From positions 216,692,066 through 216,756,065 of the forward strand of contig NC_073313.1 of assembly GCF_027595985.1 (NCBI RefSeq): a stretch of DNA of 64,000 bases, read 5' to 3'. The notes below the pieces were generated by a model. The model saw only the letters and a list, made by a program, of their open reading frames with translations. It was not told where the DNA came from and searched no databases. The position numbers and the translations under genes are program-made. Below, one piece after another: positions 36,220 to 51,200 of this stretch. Source of the DNA: Sorex araneus. Lineage: Eukaryota > Chordata > Mammalia > Eulipotyphla > Soricidae. Within the stretch, counting starts at the first letter, position 1; the number at the start of each line of letters is the position of its first letter.

Positions 36220-39200
36220 CTAGAGATATATTGACATATATATAAAACTGAACTGGGTTGATCTATCTATATATAGATCACTGTATTACTGTCATCTCAT
36301 TGTTTATCGATTTACTTGAGCGGACGCTAGTAACATCTCCATTCGTCCCAGCTCTGAGATTTTAGCAGCCTCCCCTTATACGTTTTTCCCAACGATTGGA
36401 GGCTCTTTTCAGGGTCAGGAATGAGAACTGTTACTGTTACTGTATTTGGCATATCGGATACGCAATGGGGAGCTTGCCAGGCTCTCGAAGAGGCATATAC
36501 ACGAAATATGATCTATATAGATATCTATACATATGTTTTATATAGAAATATATACACACATATATATTAATATGTGTGTGTGCCTGCCTCAGGAGAAGTA
36601 TTAGAAGTAAACTATATATAGTTATATAGTAATGATAACTGAAACCTTGAGTGAGAGCTTAAGAATGGATATGGAGAAAAATTGAGATTTAGAAAATAGA
36701 ATATAGAGAATCGGAATTAGGGCCCATTTGCAAGGGATGGATGAAGGATTCAAGCAGTGGCTGAAAAGTAAGCAAAAGAAGAATGTGTAGCATGTCTTAT
36801 TTTACTTCAATCCTTATAGATTCTTTCCCACTAGACTGAGCTCCTTAAATAGGACTCTTTTTTTTTAATGCCATATGGCTGGAGCAATAGCACAGTGGGT
36901 AGGGTATTTGCCTTGCACGTGGATGACCCAGGTTCAATTCCTCCACCCCTCTCAGAGAGCCCAGCAAGCTACTGAGAGTATCTCGTCCGCATGGCAGAAC
37001 CTGGCAAACTACCCGTGGCGTATTTAGTATGTCAAAAAACAGTAACAACAAGTCTCACAATGGAGACATTACTGGTGCCCACTCAAGCAAATCAATGCGG
37101 AACAGGATGACAGTGGTGACATTGATACAGTGCATGCCACATGGCATGTAAAACAATGTCTGGCACAAAATAAGTTCTTGTTGTAATAAGTCAAAGCACC
37201 TGGGAAAATCCATTGAGTAGCTGATTGAGAATTAGGCTGCAGCAAATCACCAGATACCTTAAAATAAGGGGACAATGGGATCAGATTTGTGTTTTTGTGA
37301 GTAACCTATGGCAGTCAATGCTTGATTCACTATTTAAGGAAAATAGGGCAGAAAGATCAGTTTATTGGTTATTGGAGTACATTTAAGAGTAAAACTATAT
37401 TTAAGGCAGAATTCCAAATCAGGACTAGAAACAGTAAGAAATCTTTTTATGATGCTATTATTTATCATAGATAGAAGGAAAGAATCACTCTGGGAATCTT
37501 ATTTGGGCACACCGAAAATCATTTCAAAGAGGTCTTCTCATTTTCTTCATTTTAACAAGAAGCTGAAGGACAGGGCGATGGGAAGTCAGAGTCAACCTGT
37601 GTGTGTGTAGCATACAGAACACTGAAACTTCACTGGATCGGTTTATTTAGAAGTAGCTTTTTTAATATGTTAAGTATAAAAACTTTGAAATGCTTCTGAA
37701 TTTTAATTTTCTTCCTTAATTTCACAGGAAAGAAGATTCTATATGATATACTTGCATTTGCCAAAGAAAGTGTTAATTCTCATGTTACTACACTTGGACC
37801 TCAAAATTTTCCTGCCAATGAAAAAGAACCATGGCTTGTTGATTTTTTTGCTCCTGTAAGTTGTTTTTATCTCTCAAATTTCAGTACAATTAAATGTTCT
37901 CTTGTCCAAGCTAAAAGACACCATCTAGATAGCCATGAACCATGAGTTACTAGAATTTCTGTTACTCAGTTTTGGCTGTGACATATTCTAAGAGAATGCT
38001 AATATATTCTTTCATCCAAGAAGTAAGTTTATGATTTGCAGCTTGGTATGGTTTCTTTTACTTAGTCTATTTCTTGCTGCAAAAATTATTTTTTCTGATT
38101 TGTGTCATTGTTTTCTCTTTGATAGTGGTGTCCACCATGTCGAGCTCTATTACCTGAGTTACGAAAAGCATCAAAACATCTTTATGGTCAGCTTAAGTTT
38201 GGAACCTTGGATTGTACAATTCATGAAGGACTCTGTAATATGGTAAGACAAAGTATAAAATATGTTATTTTAGTTTAATGTTTTTGTAAAATAGAGATCT
38301 TGTAACAGTTTAAAAATAATTATATACCTACACTTAGAGTAGTAACAAAATATTCAGATCATTTCATCAAAGTGATAGGCAATTATGATTGTATTAAAAC
38401 ATAAATAGGCAATATTTGTGGTTGAATATAGATGTGACTCAGGAAAATAGGTAATAAGATACATGAGGTCAGGCTCACTTCTATGCACCACAGGATCATG
38501 TCTCTGTCTCCGAGTATTAATCCTGAGGCCTCCAAGCACTGCCAGGCATGGCCCTGGAGTGTCTTCTTCAGTTTGAGCAGCACCAAAACCTTGGACCCTC
38601 TCATTGACCAATGTGGGGGAGGATGGATTAAGAATAACTTGAGACATTTTATCATGGTAGGATGGAGCTTTATAGTATCTGTTAAATTTTAATTGCCAAA
38701 GAGAGAAGCACTTAAAGTTAAACAACTGTTTGTAGCCCGTATAATTGACAGTTCCATGTTCATGATGAAGCCTACAAATCATTGGGCGGAGGGATGGGGG
38801 AGTTGACTTTTGGGCCATAGCTAGCAGCATTCCTTAATCCTGGCTCTGGCTCTGTGCTCAGGGATTATTCCTGGAGGAGTCCCTGAGGCCATAGGTGGTG
38901 CCAGGGATTGAGCCCAGGTCCACTGCTAGCAAGGCAGATGCCTTCCCTGCAGAACTCTCCAGCTCCACAAAAATAGTGTTAACATCTCATAAGAGTGAAA
39001 ATCTAATATGTGTGAAATATCCAACTTCACTTAAGCAAGAAACTATATTGCAATAGTCCTATTGTACTCCACCCATCAAAGTATATACTTATAAATGCCA
39101 AGAGCAAGCAGAGAAATCTTACAAGAGCCAGTACAGTTGCCTCTTGAATAGTAAAGGGCTTGAACTGCTCAAGTTTGTTAATAAGCCCTTTTCTTTTCCA

Positions 39201-42200
39201 CCTCGGTGAGTTCTACATTATCATAAATCTAACAAACATAAATGTCTCTTGGTTGAGTCTGTGGACATAGAACCCAACCCAGTAGGAGACTTGACTCTAA
39301 GTTATATTTAAATTTTGATTACACAGGCAAGCCCCCACATTGTTTAAGGATAAATTATCCAATTACACAGTAGAATACATTAGAACATTTAAAGCTTGAT
39401 CTGCCCTTAAACATGAATAAATCTTATAGTGGAAATGGGAAAAGCAGGTTGCAGAATAACATAGAAAGTGCTAAAACTCAGGGAAAAAAAATTAAAGCTC
39501 AAACATTACACTATACTGTTAGCAATACGTGTGCCTGCATGTAGGAATGAATTTTAAAGGGCAAGATGGGACACAATTATTTTCAGTATCGTTTGTTCTT
39601 ATTAGCAGGAAGCAAAGGAAATGAGATAAAAATTCCAAAGTCAGTGAGGAAAAAAAGTTAATTATAAAAGGGAGGGATGTAGGTGTTTGTTGTATTATGT
39701 CATCTTGTTGTTATATTTGATCAAGTAATTGTGAGGCTATGGGCTGGGACCATACCTGGTGAATGCTCAAGATCATTTCTGTCAGTGCTTTGGATACTGT
39801 ATACTGCGTTGGGGCTCAAACCAGAGTTATTCTTAAGCAAAACAAGTGTCTTACCTCTGTAGTCTCTAGTCCCCTGTGTTTGAAATTTTTATTAAAAATA
39901 AAATTGAAGACACCAGTATATACCACAGATGACTCACACTTAATTAGATGTGGCTCATTTGTCATATATTGCAGCACCATTGTCAACATGTTAAGAATGA
40001 AAACATGCCTTTCATTTTGAGTGGCTATGTGACTTTGAGAGGATGCTAAGCAAAAATAAAAAAGTAGCTTGGTAAGCAGTAATTAATATTAAGTTCTGGT
40101 TTCTATGCATTTTATTTAATGCATTGTGTATCCTGTTCTCAGCCTCTTTCCAACTGTGACCCCCCCCCTTCTGACTTTGTTACTTCGTTGGCCCACAATT
40201 GCCCCTCATTTATATAATTTTTACCATGACTCCTTGGAATATTTGGGGGTATTATATAGCACCATTGAGAAACATTGCTGTAAGTAACTTCGTATTATAA
40301 ATTAAGATTCAAAGATACGGTATCATATTCACTTGGGTTCACTACTTACTAACTAGTTAACCTTGTCCAAACCACAATACCTCTTAGTACCTCAGATTTT
40401 TCATCTGTAACATTTTAGCTTCTGATTTAGAATTGTGAGGAAAAGATGAGAAACTACATGTGTAATTGCTGAGGAGATGCTTCACATATGGTAAACATTG
40501 TTGTATATACTTTGTTAATTTAATAATTTGGTAGAATTTTACATATCTTATGAATGCTTGCTCAATCTTACATTTTTGTTTTCAGAATTTTATTTTTAGT
40601 CAGAAGTCCTAGTTTACTAACAGGTGCTTGTCTGCTTTAATTATGCCAAGTTTAGCTATAGCAGATCGATAGCGTTAATACATACATACACTTGAAAAAC
40701 TTCCTAACTGGTATTCATTTTAGTTCTGAGGAAATTACAGTATTTCTATCATAATGAAAGCTATCTTGAACAGAGAGCAACTATGTTCATAAGAATATTA
40801 TAATCTTTAACCAAAAATATGGTTACAGTGTTAATTTAATTCTTTTCCACTTTCAGAGAAATCAGAGTATTAATATTTTTTTTTTAAAAAATCAAGCTAG
40901 AAATTAGTCCACTCTTTTTTTTTATACTTTTTTCGGGGGCATCATAATACCCGGCGATGCTCAGGTATTACTCCTGGCGGTGCACAGGTGGACCATATGT
41001 GATGCTGGCGATTGAACCCACGTCGGTCACATGCAAAGCAGACACCCACCCACTGTGCTGTCACTCTGGTCCCATTAGTCCACTTTTAAAGTCTCTCCAC
41101 CCTGGTTCAAGAGAGTGAAAAAGGACCAACATCATCTTTTTTTTTTACTTCTCAGTGTTTCAAGGTCCTTTGATTTTATGGCTGATGTAATAGAGTTTTA
41201 TAAGGTTCAGTTACTCATCACAACTATGAATCTATTTTCTTTGCTAAATTTAGCCAGCCTAAAATTTCCTGTCATCAGGCGTTTTGACATTTTTTGTTAC
41301 TTAAATAAGGGCAAAGCTGGTTAAAATTTGTAAGCAGGTGAAATGTATTAATCCTGACTGATTTGTATTCTCATTCCTCACAGTATAACATTCAAGCTTA
41401 TCCAACAACAGTGGTTTTCAACCAGTCTAGCATTCATGAATATGAGGGACATCACTCTGCCGAACAGATCTTAGAGTTCATAGAGGTATCTTGAATTAAA
41501 GCTGAAACTATGAATCTTTCTGTTTATATGTATACTTTGTATGAGTATTTACTGTTCACTAGTAAAATGTATTCATGCCAGAATATTATTTTCTGACTAG
41601 AAAATGAAATTTAAAAAAATTTTCTGATAACAATTATTATTAGCACTGTAGCACTGTCTTCCTGTTGTTCATCGTTTGCTCGAGCGGGCACCACTAACAT
41701 CTCCATTGTGAGACTTGATGGTACTGTTTTTGGCATATCGAATACGCCACGGGGAGCTTGCCAGGCTCTGCCGTGCAGGGGGGATACTCTCAGTAGCTTG
41801 CTGGGCTCTCTGAGAGGGACAGAGGAATCAACCCCGGGGTGGGCTGCATGCAAAGGCAAACGCCCTACCCACTGCGCTATCACTCCAGCCCATCAATTAT
41901 ATTATTAGAATTAAATCAAAGTTGGTCTGTTTTTATTACTCCAACAAAGTGAATACATTTATTTAGTGAGAACATGAAGTTAGGCTTTCACAAGAAGCTT
42001 TGTGACCTTCTCTCCTTGTTTTCTCTAATGAAAATCACTACACATGATGTTTTTTTTTTTTAATTCTTTTATTAATTCACCATGTGGAAAGTTACAAAGC
42101 GTTCAGGTTAAAGTCTCAGTTTTTTTTTTCTTTTTAACAACAGTGTTTATATTCATGCCTAAGGTGTACAAAATTTCTGCTGCTCCATCAAGTATCCAAG

Positions 42201-45200
42201 ATGTCCACCACTGTCACGGTGTCGGTTCCTTATAGTTGAGGCTGGAGGGAACCCAGTGTTGGCTAGGAACTAAGAGAGGTTGCCCTTCTCCATCATGGTT
42301 TCTTCAAGCCTGGAGCTGTGCTGATTTTGCTGTTACTGGCACAGTAGTGTTCTACCCCTCATGCCATGATTTATCACACTGTTCATAGTACAGATTCAGT
42401 CACTCCCTGTGGGAAATAGTATGGAGATTTCTCAAAAAAAAAGTAGTGCTTCATTTGACCCACCAATTCCACTTCTTGATATCTACCCTCAAGGCACAAA
42501 AACATTCAGAAGGACATAGGCACACCATTATCCATTGCAGCAGTTAGTAACAGCGAGCCGTCAACCCAGTTGTCCAGTGAGAGATGAGTGAATAACAATG
42601 GTGTATATGCATATAGAGACAGTGGAATACTAAACCACTACAAGGATTGATGAAGTCATGAAATGTGCTGCAACTTGGATGGAACTGGAGGATATCACGT
42701 TAAGTTAGAAGGACAAATACCAGATGATCTCAGTTACCTGTGATCAATATAACCAGAGAGTGCAAGGTATCAAGAGTGGGCAAACCCTTGGCTGTAGATT
42801 ATAGAAATGAAAAATGTCAGGGAAGGAGAGAAACGGAGGAAGGAGCTGAGAAGAGCTGATGGAAGTGTCAGGGGCCTTAGATACACGTTGGTGTGGTGTA
42901 AAAGTATGGTTACGTATATCTAACCCACAGAGCTAACAATACTAGTTGCATTTGATCCAAACCTATAGTATTTAAACTTTAAAATGTTGATATTAAGGAG
43001 ACAGATTAGAGGGCTGGGAGGGAACCTGTGAAAACTAGTGGCAGGAAGTTGACACTGGTGGTGGGAACAGTGTTGGACCATTGTATTTCTGAAACTATTA
43101 TGTAAAATCATGGTGCCTCAATTTTTAAAATTTTAAATTTTGAATACTTAAGGTAAGTTTCCAAACATACAATATTCTAGTTCCACACCAAGCACCAGAG
43201 TATCAGCATCTTTTCATCAGTCACAAGACCCCTCTGCCCCACCCCCGCCCTAATCCTACCCATTGACAGATTCTGCTCTGTAGACCTTTAAACTCAAGGT
43301 CTTTTACTGTTACTCAGTTGGTATTTCTTTGCATTCCACTTAGGAGAGAGATCATTCTGCATTTGTCCTTCTCCCTCTGATTCCTCTAGTTCAATCTATA
43401 TTATAGTAAAAATTAGTATCTCCTTCTAATAGTCTAAATTGATTGACAGAGGACTCCTAAGAAAGAAAAAGTAGCTTATCCACATATGATCATTTTCTAT
43501 GTCCTAATCATCTCTTCCTACTCCATAGTAAGTTTTTTGTTTCATACTGTTTTCTTTTGTGTCCCTAGTGAATCTTAGGGGTATTCCTTCCTATTAGATT
43601 GAAATTTTGTTGAAATTTTGTTAAAATAGTGTTTGACACCAATTGTGGGCTGTCAGTGTCAGGAAAATAATTCATTAGTTATCAAAAGCTGTTTCCATTC
43701 CAACATTTCTAGATTCCACAAAGAATTACATGACCTACATGGATATTTGGGCAGTTTATAGAATTCTTGTCTCATCTATTAATTTGTCATAATTTGTGTC
43801 ATAACCTGAAAATTGCCTCTTTTCCTTGCCTAAGTTGATTATAGACATACATAGAAATAAAATACAATTGATTTAAGAAAACTGATAGTTGTAAATCCAT
43901 ACTTTGTAAAAATTAGGAATTATATTTTTTAAATAATTTCCTTCTAAAAAGTAGTTTGGTTATTCAGTATCAGGAACTTTACTAAATAGATTTATGCCGG
44001 TAGTTTTCAAAGAATTATTTTTAAAGTTTTTCAGTGACTAATGGATGTTATATTCTCTTTAGGATCTTATGAATCCTTCAGTGATCTCCCTGACACCAAC
44101 CACTTTCAATGAACTAGTTAAAGAAAGAAAACATAATGAAGTCTGGATGGTTGATTTTTATTCACCATGGTGTCATCCATGCCAACTCTTAATGCCAGAA
44201 TGGAAAAGAATGGCCCGGGTATAACTATTAAAATGTTAATATTTGCTAATTTAATATTTAATTTAACAAATATTAATATTATCATTTAATAACTATTGAG
44301 CAGTTATTTTGAAACAGATGAACTCACTAGATTACCACTTAATAATTTAATTTAGATCATACCACTTTTTCTCTGGATGTAAATGATCTAGAAAATTTAT
44401 CATTTTTCTCATGCCATCTACATGTTTTATCAAATTTCCACTATATTAGAAAGACCCCCCTTAATTTACTAATTTCGCAAACTTAGTTACGTTCTTGCCA
44501 ACAAATACTTTTGAACATTTCTTTTTAAAAGCTTAAAAGTATGGTTTCGTTGTAGTATTTTAATCCGTTAATAAGATTTATAAGGTTTCTTACAAATAGA
44601 CACAGTATACGTAACATTAAAACTTGGGAACAGTTCAAGTACCAGAATGAAAAAATACAATTCTTATTTTATCTTTATTTCTAAGACAAAAAGTATATGT
44701 GATTTCTGATATCTTAACATTAAAATAATTTATTTTTTAATTGAAGTGTAAATCAGCTTGCTGGCAAGCTTTGTCTTCATTTGAAATATTGCAGAGATTC
44801 ATTAAAATATATCTCTCTGGATTTTGATACTTGGAATAAATCATTTTCCAATAAATATTTTACTTTGCAAACTTAATCGTATTAAGTTCCTGGTTATAAA
44901 ATTGAATTTGCAGTTCATTAAAGTTCTGTGGTTTATCCTATTATTTGGTGAAAATTATGGACGGATAATCTAAGTGGCTCACAGTTTCTCTACTGAAAAA
45001 TAAGTAAGATAGGCATGAAGGTAATTTTATTCTAGCCACTTTTGATCTATTTATTTATTTTGTAGACATTAACTGGACTGATCAATGTGGGCAGTATTGA
45101 CTGTCAAAAGTATCATTCTTTTTGTTCCCAAGAAGAAGTTCGGAGATACCCTGAGATAAGATTTTATCCCAAAAAATCAAATAAGAATTCTCAGTATCAG

Positions 45201-48200
45201 TAAGTATTCTCTCTACCTGCAGGATGTTTTTGATACTTATTTTTTCTAATAAATATTAACCCCAGAAATATATCTCACCTCTACTATGTGCAAGGTAGCG
45301 TGCAAATGAATTCTTCGGTATATGGGAAGTAAATTGATAGTGTTAGTGTTCATGAAACTGCAGAACATGAGAGGCTGGAGAGAGAGCATAGCAGGTGAGA
45401 TGTTTGCCTTACATGAGACCAACCCATACTGTAGTTGACCTGTGTTTGACCCCCAGAATCTCATGTTGTCCCCTGAGTACCACCAGGAGTGATCACTGAA
45501 CACAAACACAAAAAAGGAAAAAAAAAAAGAAATTTTAAAAGATGAGAATTGGTAACATTATGACATTATGCTCTGATTTGACTGCAGATAATATACTAGA
45601 TTTTTTTTTTTATTTTTCACATTATCTGTAGTAGGCCTCATTCCATACCCCAAGATGTAAAAGTGAATACCCTTCTCTCCTATTACAGATGAGGAAACTG
45701 ACTCACAGACCTTAAATAATTTTCCCAGATCTCTCAGGTGTGGAGAGCCAAATCCCTATTTAAAATAGGGATTTGAGCTCTGTTTCTCAGTTTCCATGCT
45801 ATCCCACTGAACCACATAGTAGGTCAGATAGAAAACTCAAATGCAAGACAGAATATAATGTATGTTATTAAAAATAAAAATACAAACTTTGGGGAGGGAG
45901 GTGTTGGGCCATACATGGAACTGTTCGGGGGCTATTCCTGGCTCTAAGCTTAATAGTGACCCCTGGCAAGTACTTAGTACCATAAGCAATGCCAGGGTTC
46001 TAAACAGGGTCTGGCACATGTAATACAAGTATCTTCAATACAGTATAAGAGAATAACAAATGATCAAAGGCAACAGAGCCTGAAAGACTACAGAACAGTG
46101 CTTGTAAGGGAGGGCCAGGGATGTGTGAGCGGGAGCTGGGCTCATTGGTTGAGAAGGAAATCTATGCTTTGGTGTTATTTGGTATGGTGTTATTAACAAT
46201 GTATGCGTGAAACTGCCATTAACAATAATAGTTTCACAGGGACTCAGTAAAAATTGGAACAGAAAAGAAATTACCATTAAGATCAAATTAATAGAGACTA
46301 GACAAAAACCTGTAAAGGAAATGCTAGTATACCGTAACTGTTCAGAGTACAGTATATGTACTTGCAGTTGAACTGATGAGAATTTCAGAAAAGTAAACAG
46401 TAAAGCATTTATGCAAGTAACTCTAAACATAAAGAAACCTTGGATTCTGTGATGAAATCATGAAAAGCTGCATTTATGAAGTGGATTTTGGCTTGGATTT
46501 TTAAAATGTGTAATAAATTGACATTAATAACTGGAAGAAGCCAAAAAGATAGTACAGAGGGCACACAGCCAACCTTTGTTTGATCCTTGATATCCCGTAT
46601 AGTCCTCGGAGCCCTCCTCGATGATCGTTGAGCACAGAGCCAGTAGTAAGTCCTGAACGCTGCTAGGTGTGAGATAAACGAAACAAATTAACTTCAATAA
46701 AGATTTAAAGACTAAAGCACTGGGCATGAGTTTTGCTGTTCCCATAAATCTGTTGAATGGGAAATTGGACATTCAGGTCTGAGAGCAATGTTTTCCAGTG
46801 TGATGATATTCCTTCCCAGGGTCACTGGGATTGTCATTGTGTGCTTGAATAAAACTGGATGGTCCTTTCTGTTTGCTTCAAGAAAGTAGATTTCTGGGGA
46901 TTGGCACAAGAAAAAAATTTTTTTCCTAAAGACTGATAAGACAGAGCTGGGAAACCTCTAGTCTAGAACACAAAAATTATCAAGTATAAAGAAAAGTTTG
47001 TTTGAGAATCAAGCAGTAATTACAGCTACATGTATTTGAGAAGAGAGGTGTTATTTGAAGTCAATGACTAAAATCATTAAAATTGCTACATAATTAGTCT
47101 TTGAACATACTTATAATAGAAAGTGCTGTTTTTCAACTCGTAATTTTTTTTCTTTTAGTAGCTACAATGGTTGGAATAGAGACGCTTATTCCCTAAGAAT
47201 CTGGGGTCTCGGGTGAGTAATATGTGTCATTATAATGCTATTTACCTTCATTTTATGTCCATAGTTAAATGTATTGTGAAGTAATGGTCAAATATTAAGA
47301 TCGGACCTGGATATACTAGATTGTTTTTCTTTGAAGTCATTATTTTTTAGAAAGCATTGCAGTATTACATGTTAGTGTTTAATTTGACTTTGTGTAATAA
47401 ATTTGTTCTTGCTACAGATTTTTACCTCAAGCATCAGTAGATTTGACACCTCAGACTTTCAATGAAAAAGTTTTACAAGGAAAAAACCACTGGGTGATTG
47501 ATTTTTATGCTCCGTGGTGTGGACCTTGCCAGAATTTTGCTCCAGAATTTGAGCTACTAGCTAGGGTAAGTATTGTCTATCTACTTAAGTTGTGGTCACA
47601 TGTATGATATATTAGACAACTCATTCATCATCATCATCATCATCATCATCCTGTCGATCGTTGATTTTCTCGAGCGGTCTCAGTAACGTCTTCATTCATC
47701 CAAGCCCTGAGATTTTAGAAGCCTCTCTCTAGTCGTCCTTCCAATGATGCCGTACCGGAGGCTCTTTCAGAGTCAGGGGAATGAGACCCTGCTTGTTACT
47801 GGTTTTGGCATATTAATACACCATGGGGACTTTGCGAGGCTCTCCCATGTGGGCAGGAAACTCCTAGTAGTTTGTCAGGTTCTCCCAGAGGGAGAAATAT
47901 GCTATAAGATATCGCAAAGCGGCCGCACGCTTCCTAGAGCTTAAGTCTCTGGATGCTGACCGTTGACAAGATTACACGGTGCCGGGTGCAGTCCCTGGGT
48001 GTGACTACCTAGCTACTGGGAAATGGGAAATCTGGGCGGAAGAGGCCCAGTCCCGATCCAAGCAGCCTTGGAGGTTTCAGTCCCAGGTCCCACACATTAG
48101 ACAACTCATTATAATGCCTAAATCTTCTTAAGTTATTCCTGACTTTTATAAAACAAACTACATTTCTATATCTATAGTCTGCTCCTTTATTAAAGTTTAT

Positions 48201-51200
48201 AGGTAATATATTCTTTGATTTGATAACATCATCTGCTTAATCATAGAGGTAGAAACTTTATTTCTCCCACTTCTTTCATTCCTGAACTACCATTGTTCTG
48301 ATGCCACAAGCATTCACTAAATAGCTCCTATTAGTTAATGCCTTTCGATAATCTTCCATCTCGTATGCCAGTCTCTTTGCTCAAGCCCTCAGTGTCACAC
48401 TTACTTGTACCATATTTGCCTTTTAATTAGCCTTATATTGTTACAATTTACCTTCTTTCGTTTTGCTATAGTTATTGCTCTAAAATATCCCCTTCTCTTC
48501 TTGTTAACTGAATGTCTGGACACATATTCTTATCAGTCTGCAGTCTGACCTTTCCTACTTTTTCAGCTTTATCTCTTGTCCCTTATTCGATTCCCGATAG
48601 TTCAGGCAGGCACAACAAAATACTCTATATTTTCTGCACAAGTATGCCTGTGTGCATCCTGTTCCTTCTTCTGAAGTACCTCTTCCTTATTTTTGTTCAT
48701 TTGTTTTTCTGCTCCTTATCCAGCTAGTTCCCTGGTCATACTCTGCCCTCCTCAGGTAATCACTTGCAGGTGAGATGTCACCTTGATGTCTTACTCCATC
48801 AGTGTAGTTATACACCATGCTTTTTCAAAAATCTTATTTCCTTTATAAGAATACAGACATTGAGCTGGAGCGGGTAGGATGCTTGCCTTGTATGCGGCTG
48901 ACCTGGGTTCAATCTCCAGCACTCCAGATGGTCCTTCGAACCCACCAGGTTAACCCCTGAGCAGATAACCAGAGTAGCCCTGAGCACTGTCTGGTGTGAC
49001 CCAAAACAAAAAAAGAACATTATGAGAACAAAATACGTTTATATCTTTACATCTACAATGTCTTCATTATGTCTAGTAAAATTCAACTGGACATAAAAAC
49101 CTAAATGCAGTCTTGTGTTCTTAGAGTTTCTGCAATCTGTATTTTACTTCAGGGTCAAAAAAATAGTACAGTGGATAGGGTATTCGCTTTGCATGTTGGC
49201 GACCTGGGTTCGGCCCCTGGCATCCCATATGGCTGTTCCATCAAGCACCACCGGGAATAATTCCTGAGTGCAGAGAGAAGAGTAACTCCTGAGCACTGCC
49301 AAGTGTGGCCCAAAAACTAAAATAAATAAAATGAAACAGTTTCTTCTCCTACTCCTCACCTTAACACCTTGTAAAAATTTTTTTTACTTATTCTCATGCT
49401 TATGAAAATTTGATTTAGTTATACATTTTATTACAAAAAGATAATTTGACAGTTAAAAGAACTAGGTGGAAAGAAGTATGCTAAATACTGGGGCTACAAA
49501 AAAGAAAGTTCCATTTCCTTAGGATTTAATGAAGTGCTTAAATGCTAATAGATAACATATTCCAAACAGTAAATCACTATGTTGGTAAAGTTAGAATCAA
49601 AAATGTGGAAAGCAGAATGTCAATCATGTCAGGATTTAAGAGACTCCACATAAAAGTTGGTATTTGATAAGATAATTACAGTATAACTAGGAGTTTCATA
49701 CTTTAAACGGTTGGATAAAGATCATGCTTAAGCATAGGAGATGGAATTAGTCGAGATGCAAGGACATGAGAGAGAGTGGGGTATGTTCAGGGGTCACTCT
49801 TAATCCAGTATTCCAGACCATAAAGACAATGGGCAGTGGCAAAAGTGAAGTCTCAATAAGTAGATAAGGAGGTTTGACCCTCTTCCCCCATGCTGTTCAC
49901 ATTGTAGACTCTTCCTTAGTGGTTTCATACTATCGAATATGATCTAAGCACTAGACACAAATTGTTGATTACAGCAGGATCCTTTGTATATTTTATAAAG
50001 ATCACACTGGATCAGTAGGTCACAAAGCCAAAGAAATTTAGAGCACCAAAATCAATTTGGAGCCCTCCTATAGGCAATTGAAAATACAAATCAACATAAT
50101 TAAAATAACAGTTCTAGATTTTTCTGACTTTGCCTGCACATGTATGTCAGGGGATGTGCAGTCAAGACTTGTACATAGAACTTTCCTGGAGTGCTCCACT
50201 AGAGGCAGCAGTGATCCTTTGATTCTTAACCTAAAAGAAATGAGGAAGAACTCAGCTATAAGAAAAGATGGAGAAGCATCCATACCATTTTCCAAAAGGG
50301 CTGAACCAGTCGGCATTCCCACCAGCAGTGAAGGAGGGTCCCTTTCTCTCCCCATCCACGCCAATAGACTATAGACCGAACATGATGGCCACTTAATACC
50401 TCTACTGCAAACCACAACACCCAAAAGGAGAGAGAGAGCAAAAGGGAATGCCCTGCCACAGAGGCGGGATGGGGTGGAAGAGACAGGGTAGGGGTGAGAG
50501 GGTTGCTGGGACCATTGGTGGTGGAAAATGGGCACTGGTGGAGGGATGGATACTCGATCATTGTATGACTGAAATGCAAACACGAAAGTTTGTAAGTCTA
50601 TAACTGTACCTCACAGTGATTCACTAATAAAAAATAAAAAATTTTAAGAAAAGATAGAATCATGCCATTTGCCACTGTGTCGATGGAACTGGAGGGTATC
50701 ATGCTGATAGAAGGAAGAGGGACAGATACAGAAGGGTCTCTCGTGGGATATAAAGAAGCATGTAAGGGAATAACAAATGACCAGAGGCAACAGAAGTTGA
50801 AAGTTGGTCCACAGAACAGAGCTGGGGGGTTAGGGACCTTTGGGACCCTGGTGGAGGAGAGTGGGCACTCTGGTGGGTGTGCTGTTATAATACTGTGCAC
50901 AAAACTAACTGTGAATTATAGTGCCTCAGTTAAAGCCTGGGGTGGGTGGGGAAGGAAATGATGAAAAAGTTAAAAGGTCAGGGAAGAAGGAAAAGTGACA
51001 AATAAATAGTTTGCCTTGTCACATAATCATTAAGAAAATAGAAGTCTCCTCTCATTTTGAAGAAATACATCATTATTAAATGCATAGAGGTACAATAGTA
51101 ACAATGTAAATGATGAGGATGAAGGTAGTAAAAGAGTTACTAATACCTTTCTTTTTAGAGCCAGAGAGTTAATCCAGAGGGTAAAGCACTTGCCTTGCAT

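Larger units (their letters stand above)
34066..37727. other. Intron after coding exon 12: repeat-rich
   Basis: Holds SINE pieces, an L1-tailed composite element, a GATA microsatellite within an inverted repeat, a type C fragment and a type B SINE, listed separately. 34,100-34,600 and 37,130-37,727 show nothing recognisable. Confidence 0.6.
38243..41383. other. Intron after coding exon 14
   Basis: Contains three - strand SINE copies and a weak DNA-transposon-like stretch at about 39,120-39,400 (starts 'acagttgcctcttgaatag'). Most of 39,400-40,900 is unrecognised AT-rich sequence. Confidence 0.5.

Noticed and set aside
47626-47652. (TCA)n run as a simple microsatellite only
   Set aside because: It lies exactly inside the target duplication and begins other copies of the same element, so it is the element's tail rather than an independent microsatellite.
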